This document shows positions 7,094 through 14,860 of a stretch of DNA of 57,624 nt, one piece after another. The DNA is taken from positions 1 to 57,624 of the forward strand of contig JBAROV010000053.1 in NCBI GenBank assembly GCA_049642465.1. The letters are read 5' to 3'. The notes under the pieces were generated by a model. It was not told where the DNA came from, searched no databases, and worked only from the letters and a program-made list of their open reading frames with translations. Within the stretch, counting starts at the first letter, position 1. Every line of letters begins with the position of its first letter. Both the position numbers and the translations under genes were made by a program. The stretch comes from CAWDPQ01 sp049642465 (GTDB lineage: Bacteria; Acidobacteriota; Vicinamibacteria; Vicinamibacterales; 2-12-FULL-66-21).

Positions 7094-9869
7094 TCCGGCC
7101 GCGCAGTTGTCGCTCTTCGGGGACGCGACCGATCGCGACGTCCCTGCGAATGTCGTCCCATCGGTTGTCGCGGAGCCCACGCCGGACGAGGCCGCACGGG
7201 CATTCGCCGTCGATCCGCGTCACAACGTCGTGCTCGAGGCGTCAGCCGGAACTGGAAAGACATCCGTACTGGTGTCGCGCTACGTGAACCTTGTCAAAGC
7301 CGGGGTCGAACCGGCGAACATTCTGGCGATCACGTTCACACGCAAAGCCGCGGCCGAAATGCGCGAGCGGATTGTGGCCGAGCTGCGCGACGCGGCGTCC
7401 AGATCGGAAATCGACAAATCCCGCTGGCACGATTTGCGCGACCGGCTCGGTGAGATTGCCATCAGCACGATCGATGCGTTCTGCCTCTCGCTGTTACGGG
7501 AGTTCCCGCTCGAGGCTGACCTCGACCCAGGCTTCGACATGGCGGACGAGACCGAAGTGCCGCGCATCATCGAAGAAGCGCTCGATCGCGCGCTCCGTAC
7601 ACTCGTCAGCCTGGCGAAAGACGATGGGGATATTGCGCTGGTGCTGGCCCAACTGGGAATCGCGAGGACACGCGAAGGGCTGGCGACGTTGCTCGATCGG
7701 CGCCTCGTGGCGTGGGCCGCTCTCAACCGGTTTCTCGCGCGCGGCCCGTCCGACCTGACGCCCCGAATGGTGTGCCGGCGGACCGCCGAAGCCCTGCACG
7801 ACACGCTGCGATCGATTCCAGGTGGCCTGACGCGGTTTCTCGCCGAGGGGCCGACACGACATGGCCGCTACCGGCTCTTCACGCGAGCCGTGGCACATCT
7901 CGGCGACATCAACGACCTCACCGATGCCGAGATTCGAGGGTTGCTCGAGCGGATCGGGTCGCATTTTCTGACCAACGACGGGGAGCCACGGCGCACGGGA
8001 AGAATTGCTCCCTATGTGGCAGGCGACTATCCCACCAAGGATGCCGAACGGCGTCACCGGGACGCCGTGTTTCAAGTGGCTCCCCAGGTTGAGCGGATCA
8101 TCTTTGCCTTCCACCGCGATCTGAATGTCGTGCTGGCGCGCGGCGTTCGCCGCATGTTTGCCGTGGCGCTTCGTGAGTATCGTGCGGCGCTCGAGGAACG
8201 TTCCGTGCTGGACTTCTCCGACGTGCTGCAACGAGTGCTGGATCTGCTGCGGAACATGGGCGAGTTCTCGCAGAGCCGTTATCGGCTCGAGTACCGGTAT
8301 CACCACGTGCTCGTGGACGAGTTCCAGGATACGAGCCGCGCTCAGTGGGACCTTGTCTCATTGCTGATCCAGGCCTGGGGAGAAGGTCTGGGGCTCGCCT
8401 CACAGCCCTCCATCTTCATCGTCGGCGACCGGAAGCAGTCGATCTACCGCTTTCGCGACGCCGAAGTGTCTGTGCTGCGCGAAGCGGCGGATTACATCGA
8501 TGCGCTGCGGCCGGAGGGAACGCAGGGCTCCTCGCGCCGATCCATTTCGCGAAGCTTCCGGGCAGTTCCGGTATTGCAGGCGTTCATCAACGACGTCTTC
8601 AGCGAGATGGCTCAGCCGGCGGTCCGCAGCGACGATTTCACGTTCGAGGAGATCGACAGGTTTCCCGCAGCCGTCGATGGGTCAGCAACGGACCGCATGG
8701 CGCTCGGACTTGCGGTGGGAGATTCGCCCGATGCGTGCGCCTCAGCCGTGGCCGCGGAGATCGTCCGCATTCTGGCCGAGGAGAGCGTTCGCGATCGTGA
8801 GACTGGCCTCCGACGACAGGCAAAGCCAGGCGACATTGCCATCCTCTTTAGATCGCGGACGAGCCACCGCGAGTTCGAGCGCGAGCTCATCGCCCGCGGT
8901 GTGCCGAGCTACGTCTACAAAGGACTGGGTTTTTTCGATTCAGATGAAATCAAGGATCTGACGGCGTTGCTGCGGTATCTCGCCAAGCCCACCTCGAACC
9001 TGCGGGCTGCGGCTCTGCTGAGGTCCCGTTTCATTCGGTTGTCTGACGCCGGTCTCGCGACTCTCGCGCCACATCTCGCGGCCGCGCTGGTCGATACCGC
9101 CGGATCCACCTGGGAGGGTCTGGACGAGGCCGATCGAATGGTGCTCGAACAGGCACGGGCCTTCGTGCCCTCGTGGCTGGCGCGGGTGGACCGCGTTCCG
9201 CCGGCAGATTTGATCGAACAGATCCTGGCGGACACGGCCTATGCCTATGAAATCCGCGGGCCGCGGCGCCAGCAGGCGTGGGAAAACATCAAGAAAATGC
9301 GGGGCCTCATCCGGCGCGTCCAGAACCGCGGCTACGCCACGCTGGCGAGGATTGCGAACCACCTCGATTCGCTCGGCGCGGGCGATGAATCGAATGCGGT
9401 CCTCGAGGCGGTCGATGCAGTCAACCTCATGACGATCCATGCCTCCAAAGGGCTCGAGTTCCCAATTGTTTTTGTCGTCAACCTCGCGCGCGGCGCCAGC
9501 GGGCCGCCACATCCCGTGCGGGTCGTGGTTGACGGCACTGCCGAGTCGGTCAGCATCGGGCCGTTTGCCTCGGAGATGGACGAAATCGATCGCGAGCGCG
9601 AACGACACGAAACCCGCCGCCTGCTTTACGTCGCGATGACGCGCGCGCGCGATCGCCTGTATCTCTCGACATCGCTCAAGGAGGGGTCGATCGTGCCGGG
9701 CCGCGGCAGCCTGGCCGAGGTACTGCCACACTCACTGCGCGAACTGTTTGCCCGCGCCGGAGCACCGTTGACCGGCGTGACGACTGTGGCGTGGAGCGGC
9801 ATGTCGGGCACTACCTACGAGTGGCAGGTATGTTCGACCCCAGTTTCCGAACACGTAAGGCTGAACTAA
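7086..9869 (+). CDS. addA: AddA-like UvrD-family helicase, lacking a nuclease domain
   Basis: A 927-residue superfamily 1 helicase. Motifs in order: Walker A ASAGTGKT (residues 52-59), ITFTRKAAAEMR (Ia), VLVDEFQDT (II), VGDRKQSIYRFRDA (III), VNLMTIHASKGLEFP (V) and LLYVAMTRARDRLYL (VI). In the AddAB complex this subunit drives 3'-5' unwinding. Family members are usually about 1100-1250 residues with a C-terminal PD-(D/E)XK nuclease; here the protein stops about 70 residues after motif VI at SEHVRLN, and no nuclease motif is visible in any frame in the 310 nt downstream. The complex would then have a single nuclease, in AddB. The ATG at 7086 overlaps the addB end by 8 nt; an ORF extension to 6987 is shadow. 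Confidence 0.87.
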   Translation: MTDPAAQLSLFGDATDRDVPANVVPSVVAEPTPDEAARAFAVDPRHNVVLEASAGTGKTSVLVSRYVNLVKAGVEPANILAITFTRKAAAEMRERIVAELRDAASRSEIDKSRWHDLRDRLGEIAISTIDAFCLSLLREFPLEADLDPGFDMADETEVPRIIEEALDRALRTLVSLAKDDGDIALVLAQLGIARTREGLATLLDRRLVAWAALNRFLARGPSDLTPRMVCRRTAEALHDTLRSIPGGLTRFLAEGPTRHGRYRLFTRAVAHLGDINDLTDAEIRGLLERIGSHFLTNDGEPRRTGRIAPYVAGDYPTKDAERRHRDAVFQVAPQVERIIFAFHRDLNVVLARGVRRMFAVALREYRAALEERSVLDFSDVLQRVLDLLRNMGEFSQSRYRLEYRYHHVLVDEFQDTSRAQWDLVSLLIQAWGEGLGLASQPSIFIVGDRKQSIYRFRDAEVSVLREAADYIDALRPEGTQGSSRRSISRSFRAVPVLQAFINDVFSEMAQPAVRSDDFTFEEIDRFPAAVDGSATDRMALGLAVGDSPDACASAVAAEIVRILAEESVRDRETGLRRQAKPGDIAILFRSRTSHREFERELIARGVPSYVYKGLGFFDSDEIKDLTALLRYLAKPTSNLRAAALLRSRFIRLSDAGLATLAPHLAAALVDTAGSTWEGLDEADRMVLEQARAFVPSWLARVDRVPPADLIEQILADTAYAYEIRGPRRQQAWENIKKMRGLIRRVQNRGYATLARIANHLDSLGAGDESNAVLEAVDAVNLMTIHASKGLEFPIVFVVNLARGASGPPHPVRVVVDGTAESVSIGPFASEMDEIDRERERHETRRLLYVAMTRARDRLYLSTSLKEGSIVPGRGSLAEVLPHSLRELFARAGAPLTGVTTVAWSGMSGTTYEWQVCSTPVSEHVRLN

Positions 9870-10179
9870 GGCTGCACCGGAAGTTACTTTCGGATACCCT
9901 TCTCGTTCGCGCTGTGCAGCGGCGGCACATTCTGTCACCCCACGCCGTAAGCCCCCTGAGTTGAGTGAGTTCGAGCGGCGGACCTTGGATGGGGTCACCT
10001 GGCTTGGATCGGTGTCGCCTCCGGGTGTCAAACCGCTGGCAAGGACTCCGCCGGGGTAATTTTAACAACCCTTTAAAAATGAGCGTCTTGCCGATGTTCG
10101 GAACCAAAGAGTGGTGTCGAAGGTCTAATTCCATAACTGGCGCTCAGATTGCATTTGGGAGGGCGACGGGAGGTGCGGT
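9870..10179. other. Gene-free gap after addA
   Basis: No convincing gene in these 310 nt. The segment starts with a short direct repeat (TAAGGCTGAACTAAGGCTG) just after the addA stop. It contains an AT-rich patch at 10057-10080 that could hold a promoter, and ends in a purine-rich Shine-Dalgarno sequence (GGGAGG... and GGAGG within 10157-10174) in front of the next gene. The open frames crossing it look like shadows. Confidence 0.5.
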
Positions 10180-10425
10180 ATGGCAGTTCCTGCGGGTGCG
10201 CTGAATTACGTAAGGCCCACGACAACGGTGTTCGAGCTCGAAGCGCTCGAAGGCCTGCCGTGTGGATGCGTGGCGGCTGCTTACCGCGCGCGTCCTTGGG
10301 ACGTGGCTGTTGTATCGCTCGAGGCGAAGGGACCCCACTGCATCCTGACCGGCCACGCCAGCGGCCAGATTCTGCGGCTGGGTGACCCGGCTGAATTCGA
10401 AGACGACGGGGAAGGGGACGAGTAA
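10180..10425 (+). CDS. Small acidic-tailed hypothetical protein (81 aa)
   Basis: Begins MAVPAGALNYV after a strong Shine-Dalgarno sequence (GGGAGGTGCGGT before the ATG) and ends in an acidic tail (EFEDDGEGDE). The middle contains LPCGCVAAAYRARPWDVAVVSLEAKGPHC, with three cysteines and several beta-strand-like stretches. No membrane segment or signal. The clear ribosome binding site and plausible codon use support a real gene. Family not recognised; a CGC motif and a distant C could bind a metal, but this is weak. Confidence 0.6.
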   Translation: MAVPAGALNYVRPTTTVFELEALEGLPCGCVAAAYRARPWDVAVVSLEAKGPHCILTGHASGQILRLGDPAEFEDDGEGDE

Positions 10426-10512
10426 ACCGGGGTTTCCGTCCCTCTCCTCGCAAGTTCCCCAGCCCTTCCAGATTCCCAGCCGTCGATTTCCGCGATTTTC
10501 GGAAGATCTTCG

Positions 10513-10542
10513 TTGCGTCCGCGAAACGCGTTCCCGTACAAT
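10513..10542 (+). promoter_or_regulatory. Promoter upstream of zinc-ribbon gene
   Basis: TTGCGT at 10513-10518, an 18-nt spacer and TACAAT at 10537-10542. The predicted leader is about 105 nt and contains a complete dispersed repeat at 10569-10598. Confidence 0.5.
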
Positions 10543-10568
10543 TCGAAGGTTTTGGAAAGGGGCTGCGG

Positions 10569-10598
10569 GGGCCTGCCCTGAGCAGTGTCGAAGGGCCC
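10569..10598. repeat. Dispersed CTTCGACA/GCTCAGGGC-type element
   Basis: A 30-nt element bounded by GGGCC and GGCCC with interior CCTGAGCAGTGTCGAAGG, so it is an imperfect palindrome. Related copies sit at 13595-13638, 15616-15634 and 50923-50999. Here it lies in the 5' leader of the zinc-ribbon gene. Confidence 0.7.
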
Positions 10599-10653
10599 TT
10601 GCGTGGAGCGAATGCTGACCGAGAGAAAAGACAGCAATAAGGAGTACGTTTCG

Positions 10654-10878
10654 ATGTCGCTGACCTGTCCGAGCTGCGGGAACGACCGGAATTTTCTGGT
10701 CAAGACCCTGCAGATGCACGTCGTGCAGTTGCGCGATGATTCCCGTGTCGAAGCCAGCGAAGAAGGTCGGCCCGCGGTGATCGAAGTCTTGTGCGACGAG
10801 TGTGAAAAAGAACTGAATTTTGCCGATTTCGAAGAGAACGTCCGAAACGAGCTGCTGCTGACCCTCGGCGCGAGGTGA
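10654..10878 (+). CDS. Small zinc-ribbon protein (74 aa)
   Basis: Starts at MSLTCPSCGNDRNFLVKTL. Two Cys pairs, CPSC near the N-terminus and CDEC near residue 51, form a zinc-ribbon, with a central acidic stretch and a terminal helix (NVRNELLLTLGAR). The start is fixed by AAGGAG about 12 nt upstream; the longer ORF to 10585 would read through the dispersed repeat. Likely a cytoplasmic zinc-binding adaptor or nucleic-acid-associated protein; no more can be said. It converges with another zinc-ribbon gene whose stop is 1 nt away. Confidence 0.72.
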   Translation: MSLTCPSCGNDRNFLVKTLQMHVVQLRDDSRVEASEEGRPAVIEVLCDECEKELNFADFEENVRNELLLTLGAR

Positions 10879-10879
10879 T

Positions 10880-11041
10880 TCAGGTTCCTTCCCCCGTTTC
10901 TGCCTCCTCGAAGTAATCGCATTCAGGGCAGACCCATTCCCGTATGACGCGGACGGAGGTCTGACCCCCGCCGGGGATGGCATCCCGAATTTCCCGAACG
11001 TTCAGGCGCATACTCTCGCCGCACATCGGGCACTCTTTCAT
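10880..11041 (-). CDS. Tiny zinc-ribbon protein (53 aa)
   Basis: Translated from the minus strand this reads MKECPMCGESMRLNVREI and continues to ETGEGT. CPMC near the N-terminus and CPEC around residues 38-41 make a four-cysteine zinc ribbon like that of rubredoxin-fold or YgiT-type small proteins. The regular Cys spacing and lack of internal stops argue that it is real despite its length. Its stop is 1 nt from the stop of the rightward zinc-ribbon gene. Its upstream side is occupied at once by a long hairpin of GGGAAAA/TTTTCCC arrays, so the transcript leader would be highly structured. No clear Shine-Dalgarno sequence is visible. Confidence 0.62.
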   Translation of the reverse strand: MKECPMCGESMRLNVREIRDAIPGGGQTSVRVIREWVCPECDYFEEAETGEGT

Positions 11042-11147
11042 GGGGCAAGGTTAACAAGGGAAAAGGGAAAAGAAGAAGCAAAAACCTTTCCTTTTCTCAC
11101 TTCTTCGTTTTCCCTTTTCCCTTTTCCCTTTTCCCTTGTTTTTGCCC
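11042..11147. repeat. Inverted GGGAAAA/TTTTCCC heptamer arrays (long hairpin)
   Basis: The left arm 11055-11078 has GGGAAAA units followed by AAGAAG. The right arm 11099-11138 has CTTCTTCG followed by four TTTTCCC units. An outer GGGGCAAGG / TTTTGCCC pairing extends the stem. The whole element fills the gap between divergent genes (zinc ribbon leftward, J-domain protein rightward). Confidence 0.8.
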
Positions 11148-11188
11148 TGCAACACCGGCACTCGTTCTGCAGGGCTTACACCACGCGG

Positions 11189-11806
11189 ATGCGCGACTAC
11201 TACGATGTGCTGGGCGTAGCGGCGGATGCGGGCGCTGAGGAAATCAAGCGTGCCTACCGTCAGCTTGCGCGCCGTTACCATCCGGATATCTCGGGTGATG
11301 ACCGTGGCGCTGCGTTTCTTGAACTGGCGCGCGCATACGAGGTCTTGAGCGATCCGCAGAGGCGGCGTTCGTACGACGCCGAGGCGCGTTCCTCGTCTGC
11401 TCGCCGAGACGACTGGGTGGTGTCGGTCGACCCCATGACCGACGAGGTCGCGATCGATTTTCCATCCGTCGCCAGCGTGCTCGATCGGATGCGCCACTCC
11501 TTCTTCGGCGTGGGGCCGTCGGTCACGCTCTCCGCCGAAATCGTGTTGACGCCGCGCGAGGCGTTTTATGGCGTGACGGTGCCGCTCGAAGTCCCCTTGC
11601 GGCGAACGTGTCCGCGATGCGGCGGCCGGGGCGAAGTCTGGTCCGAATGGTGTCTGTCCTGTTGCGGGTTGGGTGAGGTTCCTACAGCGCACGAAATGCG
11701 CGTCCGCGTGCCCGCCGGCGTGCGTGAGGGTTCGACATTCCGCTTCAGCGTCACGCCACCCAGTGCGCCATCCACGGTTGTCGAAGTCCGCGTGAGTATC
11801 CGGTGA
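11189..11806 (+). CDS. J-domain protein with reduced zinc finger
   Basis: A 205-residue DnaJ-like cochaperone. The J-domain occupies residues 1-65: MRDYYDVLGVAADA, KRAYRQLARRYHPDIS with the HPD tripeptide essential for Hsp70 stimulation, and YEVLSDPQRRRSYD. The middle has only two CxxCxG-type elements (CPRCGGRGE and CLSCCGLGE) instead of the four in classical DnaJ, so at most one zinc site. A C-terminal substrate-binding-domain fragment ends in VVEVRVSIR. It is shorter than DnaJ (about 370) and probably a specialised partner of DnaK. The gene overlaps the following membrane-protein gene by GTGA. Confidence 0.83.
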   Translation: MRDYYDVLGVAADAGAEEIKRAYRQLARRYHPDISGDDRGAAFLELARAYEVLSDPQRRRSYDAEARSSSARRDDWVVSVDPMTDEVAIDFPSVASVLDRMRHSFFGVGPSVTLSAEIVLTPREAFYGVTVPLEVPLRRTCPRCGGRGEVWSEWCLSCCGLGEVPTAHEMRVRVPAGVREGSTFRFSVTPPSAPSTVVEVRVSIR

Positions 11807-12174
11807 TCGCGCACCTGATGCTGCTCGCCGTCCTCCACCGCGTGTGGGGCGCGCTTGGTGTTCTGCTCGGACTGTCGGTGGTCATGCTCGCGGGCGGGGC
11901 CGTGGCAATTGGCTTCACCAGTACTGGGGGAGAAATCGCCGCCGGTGTCACAGCCACCGTCTTCGCCGCATGCGCGATCGCGCTCTTTGCCGTGGGCGCC
12001 GCAAACCTCTGGGCCAGCCGCGCCATGGATCGCCGCGAATCGCGCGGCCGTGCCGCTGCGCTCGGGCTCGCCGTTCTCAATCTGTTCGTCCTGCCGTTTG
12101 GGACAGCTCTCGGGATATACACCTACTGGGTGCTGTTGCACGACGAGGCACGGGACGCATTTGCGACCCGTTAA
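11803..12174 (+). CDS. Small multi-pass membrane protein
   Basis: A 123-residue hydrophobic protein starting at a GTG that overlaps the J-domain stop. Three membrane segments can be read: VLHRVWGALGVLLGLSVVML, AAGVTATVFAACAIALFAVG and AALGLAVLNLFVLPFGTALG, followed by IYTYWVLL and a short charged tail. The family is not recognised; similar small proteins with a terminal YTYWVLL-type motif are common in Acidobacteria and are annotated only as hypothetical. Translational coupling to the J-domain gene suggests a shared membrane-proteostasis role, which is inference. Its 3' end overlaps the convergent TIM-barrel gene by 4 nt. Confidence 0.68.
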   Translation: MIAHLMLLAVLHRVWGALGVLLGLSVVMLAGGAVAIGFTSTGGEIAAGVTATVFAACAIALFAVGAANLWASRAMDRRESRGRAAALGLAVLNLFVLPFGTALGIYTYWVLLHDEARDAFATR

Positions 12175-13079
12175 CCCAGGTACTCGCGCATCCGTTCCAC
12201 GAAGTGCGGGAAGGCGACCTCCGGTTCTTCGATCTCGGGATGCCACCCCTTCTCCCATTCGAAGCAGTAATACCCCTGGTATCCAGCCTTCGACAGGATG
12301 TTGACGGTCTCCCGCACCGGGACCGTCCCCTGGCCGGTGAGGACGTAGCGCACGCCGGTGCCCTCGGCTCTCGAGTCCTTCAGGTGTGTGTGCCGGATGT
12401 ACCGCTTCATGGCCTCGAAGGTTTTTGCAGGCGGTTCCTTTCCGGCCACGAACGTGTGATGCGCATCCCACAGCAAAGCCACGTTCTCCATCGCGGCGCC
12501 ACTCAGCAGTTGGAGCAGTGTGGGGGAGTCGGTGAAGTCGCCGTGCGATTCGATGATGACGGCGACGCCGCTGCCACGGGCGTGCTCTCCAAGCGTCCGG
12601 AGCCCGTCGATCACGCGCTTGACGACCGCCTCCCTCGATTCGCCCTCGGGGATTTGATCTCCGAACACGCGGACGTACGGCACTTTCATCGTGTGCGCCA
12701 GGTCGATGAACCGGCGCCCCTCGTCCAGTTGAGCGGAACGGCGGGTTGGATCGGCCTCGTGCATCCGGGCTGATGCTCCGAGGTCGGTAATCTTCAGGTC
12801 GAGCGCTTCGAGATCCTTCATGCTCTGCGCCAGCCGCGTGCCGCTGAACTCCGGCAGTTTCGGCAGATCCATCTGCATCTGGATCCCGCGCAGCTCGATC
12901 CCCGAGTATCCCAGCTTGGATGCCTGCTCGAGGACCGTCGTCCATGGCCACTTTGGGCAGCCGAGCGTGGAGAAGGCGAGCGGGACACGCGGTCTGCGCG
13001 CCTGCCCGCTGACCGAGCGCGTCACAGCCATGGTTGCCGCTACTCCCGTCAGAAACGTGCGTCGAGTCAGTACAGCCAT
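12171..13079 (-). CDS. Tat-exported sugar phosphate isomerase/epimerase-like TIM-barrel protein
   Basis: A 302-residue protein beginning with a twin-arginine signal (LTRRTFLTGVAATMAV). The rest is an AP endonuclease 2/xylose-isomerase-like TIM barrel: VPLAFSTLGCPKWPW, LGYSGIELRG, VIIESHGDFTDSPTL with a probable metal-ligand Glu, LLWDAHHTFV and IRHTHLKDSR, where E, D, H and H are typical divalent-metal ligands. Proteins of this kind act on sugars or inositols, often beside Gfo/Idh dehydrogenases; one is present at 1001-2314 but not adjacent. Export implies a periplasmic role. The 3' end overlaps the rightward membrane-protein gene by 4 nt. Confidence 0.85.
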   Translation of the reverse strand: MAVLTRRTFLTGVAATMAVTRSVSGQARRPRVPLAFSTLGCPKWPWTTVLEQASKLGYSGIELRGIQMQMDLPKLPEFSGTRLAQSMKDLEALDLKITDLGASARMHEADPTRRSAQLDEGRRFIDLAHTMKVPYVRVFGDQIPEGESREAVVKRVIDGLRTLGEHARGSGVAVIIESHGDFTDSPTLLQLLSGAAMENVALLWDAHHTFVAGKEPPAKTFEAMKRYIRHTHLKDSRAEGTGVRYVLTGQGTVPVRETVNILSKAGYQGYYCFEWEKGWHPEIEEPEVAFPHFVERMREYLG

Positions 13080-13101
13080 GAACGGAATTCTAGTCGCAAA
13101 C

Positions 13102-13130
13102 GGACGGGAGGACGGGAGGACCGGAGGTCG
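13102..13130. repeat. GGACGGGA octamer array (left bracket)
   Basis: Three and a half 8-nt units lie just past the 3' end of the DUF4870-like gene. The reverse-complement array TCCCGTCC lies on the far side of the same gene at 13536-13560, with more at 13682-13718, so the gene is bracketed by inverted low-complexity arrays. Confidence 0.72.
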
Positions 13131-13135
13131 TGGGA

Positions 13136-13474
13136 TTAGAACGGGCTCTGCTGCTCGGCCATCTCACCCGCAATCGGCAACTTGTATCTCTCGCCCTGAT
13201 AAGCCTTGAACATCATGAACAGCCACAGAATAAAAGAGGGCAAAGGCAACAGGACGAAGGCAATCAGCCAACCGAGGATAGGGATGGATAGAGACACCAT
13301 CCAGACGACGCAGAGCGCGCCAAACGCAATCGTGCTCTGGAACGCATGAAAGCGGACGAACTGGCTCTCACGTTCGAGGAGGAGAAACGCGATACCCGTC
13401 ACCCAACCGATGCCGTACGTCAGCGCCGCTGCGACGTTGGCGTCGAGTCCAATCGACGATTTCTCACTGACCAT
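13136..13474 (-). CDS. DUF4870-like small membrane protein
   Basis: A 112-residue protein starting at MVSEKSSIGLDANVAAALTYG. Two to three membrane segments: LTYGIGWVTGIAFLLLE, TIAFGALCVVWMVSLSIPILG and WLIAFVLLPLPSFILWLFMM, followed by KAYQGERYKLPIAGEMAE. The RFHAFQS segment between them is the diagnostic motif of DUF4870/TMEM-like proteins (F-R-x-H-A-x-Q). Function unknown; family members are small inner-membrane proteins. The longer ORF to 13534 has a less likely N-terminus. The gene stands alone between inverted octamer arrays. Confidence 0.75.
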   Translation of the reverse strand: MVSEKSSIGLDANVAAALTYGIGWVTGIAFLLLERESQFVRFHAFQSTIAFGALCVVWMVSLSIPILGWLIAFVLLPLPSFILWLFMMFKAYQGERYKLPIAGEMAEQQSPF

Positions 13475-13535
13475 ACCGGTACGCCACAGCGTAACCAATC
13501 CGGCGCGTCGGCGCCACTCCTCCGAACTCTGCACT

Positions 13536-13720
13536 CCCGACCTTCCGACTTCCCGTCCTCACTTAATGCTCGCGGGGCCCCACTCCAGCTCGCTGCCCTT
13601 CGACCTTGCTCAGGGCAGCCCTGAGGTTCTCGAAGGGCTGCGGCTCGACTCGCTTCGCTCGCTCGCCGCGGCCGCAGGCGCTCCGTCCTCCCGACTTCCC
13701 GTCCTCCCGTCCTCCCGAAC
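13536..13720. repeat. TCCCGTCC arrays flanking an inverted dispersed-element doublet
   Basis: Pyrimidine-rich octamer arrays occur at 13536-13560 and 13682-13718. Between them an inverted doublet of the CTTCGAC/CTCAGGGC element occupies 13595-13616 (GCCCTTCGACCTTGCTCAGG) and 13618-13638 (its approximate reverse complement), followed by a GACTCGCTTCGCTCGCTCGC tract. No gene was seen in these 185 nt; the segment leads directly into the mrp promoter. Confidence 0.72.
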
Positions 13721-13724
13721 CGGG

Positions 13725-13730
13725 TACAAT
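13725..13730 (+). promoter_or_regulatory. -10 box of a predicted leaderless promoter (mrp)
   Basis: TACAAT at 13725-13730 ends 7 nt before the ATG at 13738, so transcription should begin at or next to the start codon. No good -35 box is visible in the pyrimidine-rich repeat upstream. Confidence 0.45.
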
Positions 13731-13737
13731 CGAACAA

Positions 13738-14814
13738 ATGCCCATCGCCGAAGCCTCTGTTCTGGACGCCCTGCGCACGGTACAGGACCCCGATCTCCAT
13801 CGCGATATCGTCGCGCTGAAATTCGTCAAAGACCTGCGAATCGAAGGCGACCGCGTCGCCTTCACGATCGAGTTGACCACGCCCGCGTGCCCGGTGAAAG
13901 ACCAGATGCGCGACCAGGCACGTGCGGCGGTGATGCAGATCCCGGGCGTGGCGTCGGTCGATGTGCAGATGACGGCGCAGGTGCGGTCCGCGGTGATCGC
14001 CGATCTCGGCAAGACGCCAGTGCCGGGCGTGAAAAACATCATCGCCGTCGGGGCCGGCAAGGGAGGCGTCGGCAAGACGACTGTGGCGGTAAACCTCGCG
14101 CTTGCCCTGAGCAAATCGGGCAGCCGTGTGGCCATGATCGATGGTGACATCTACGGTCCGAACGTCCCGATCATGCTCGGCATCCACACGCAGCTGACGA
14201 CCGACGGCAAGAAGATTGTCCCCGCCGAACAGTATGGCCTTCAGCTGGTGTCGATGGCGTTCCTCACGAGCGATGACTCCCCGGTCATCTGGCGCGGGCC
14301 GATGCTGCACGGCGTCATCCAGCAGTTCTTTCGGGAAGTTCGTTGGGATGCGATCGACTATCTCGTGGTTGACATGCCGCCTGGCACCGGGGACGTTGCA
14401 CTCAGCCTGAGTCAGACGGTGCCCGTTTCGGGAAGCGTCGTGGTCACCACACCGCAGACCGTGTCGGTTGCCGACACTCGGCGCGCGATCCGGATGTATC
14501 AGAAGCTGAACGTGCCGACGCTTGGCTTGATCGAGAACATGAGTCACTTCGTCTGCCCGGCGTGCCGGCACGAATCGGACATCTTCGGCAAAGGCGGCGG
14601 CGAATCGCTCGCTGCCGAACTCGGTGTGCCGTTCCTCGGCCGCATTCCCCTGTACGAGCCGATTCGCACCGGCGGCGACACGGGTGTCCCGATCATCATT
14701 GGCGAGCCAACCTCGCCGGCCGCGGAGGCGTTCCGATCTGCGGCCGAACGGCTCGCGGCGCAGATCTCGATAGCTTCGTACAAGAGACCAATCACGCTTA
14801 CCCCTGTGTCGTAG
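13738..14814 (+). CDS. mrp: Mrp/ApbC-type iron-sulphur cluster carrier ATPase
   Basis: A 358-residue P-loop ATPase of the Mrp/NBP35 family, which binds and transfers [4Fe-4S] clusters to apo-proteins in the cytoplasm. The N-terminal MIP18/DUF59 domain (about residues 1-75, LRTVQDPDL) is followed by the deviant Walker A GKGGVGKTT at 107-115 with signature Lys108, then the DMPPGTGDV motif. A CPAC pair (SHFVCPACRHESDIFG) provides the bridging cluster ligands. Length is normal for ApbC. The in-frame opening back to 13606 runs through the repeat and is rejected; the ATG at 13738 follows a TACAAT box by 7 nt. It converges with the MFS gene. Confident family call; client proteins unknown. Confidence 0.92.
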   Translation: MPIAEASVLDALRTVQDPDLHRDIVALKFVKDLRIEGDRVAFTIELTTPACPVKDQMRDQARAAVMQIPGVASVDVQMTAQVRSAVIADLGKTPVPGVKNIIAVGAGKGGVGKTTVAVNLALALSKSGSRVAMIDGDIYGPNVPIMLGIHTQLTTDGKKIVPAEQYGLQLVSMAFLTSDDSPVIWRGPMLHGVIQQFFREVRWDAIDYLVVDMPPGTGDVALSLSQTVPVSGSVVVTTPQTVSVADTRRAIRMYQKLNVPTLGLIENMSHFVCPACRHESDIFGKGGGESLAAELGVPFLGRIPLYEPIRTGGDTGVPIIIGEPTSPAAEAFRSAAERLAAQISIASYKRPITLTPVS

Positions 14815-14860
14815 TTGAGCGCCGAGTCCAAGTCCAAACGGATTGCCTTCGGCATCCACT

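Noticed and set aside
9811..10134. Minus-strand open frames in the addA-downstream gap
   Set aside because: They overlap the end of addA and each other, lack Shine-Dalgarno sequences and have no recognisable protein features.
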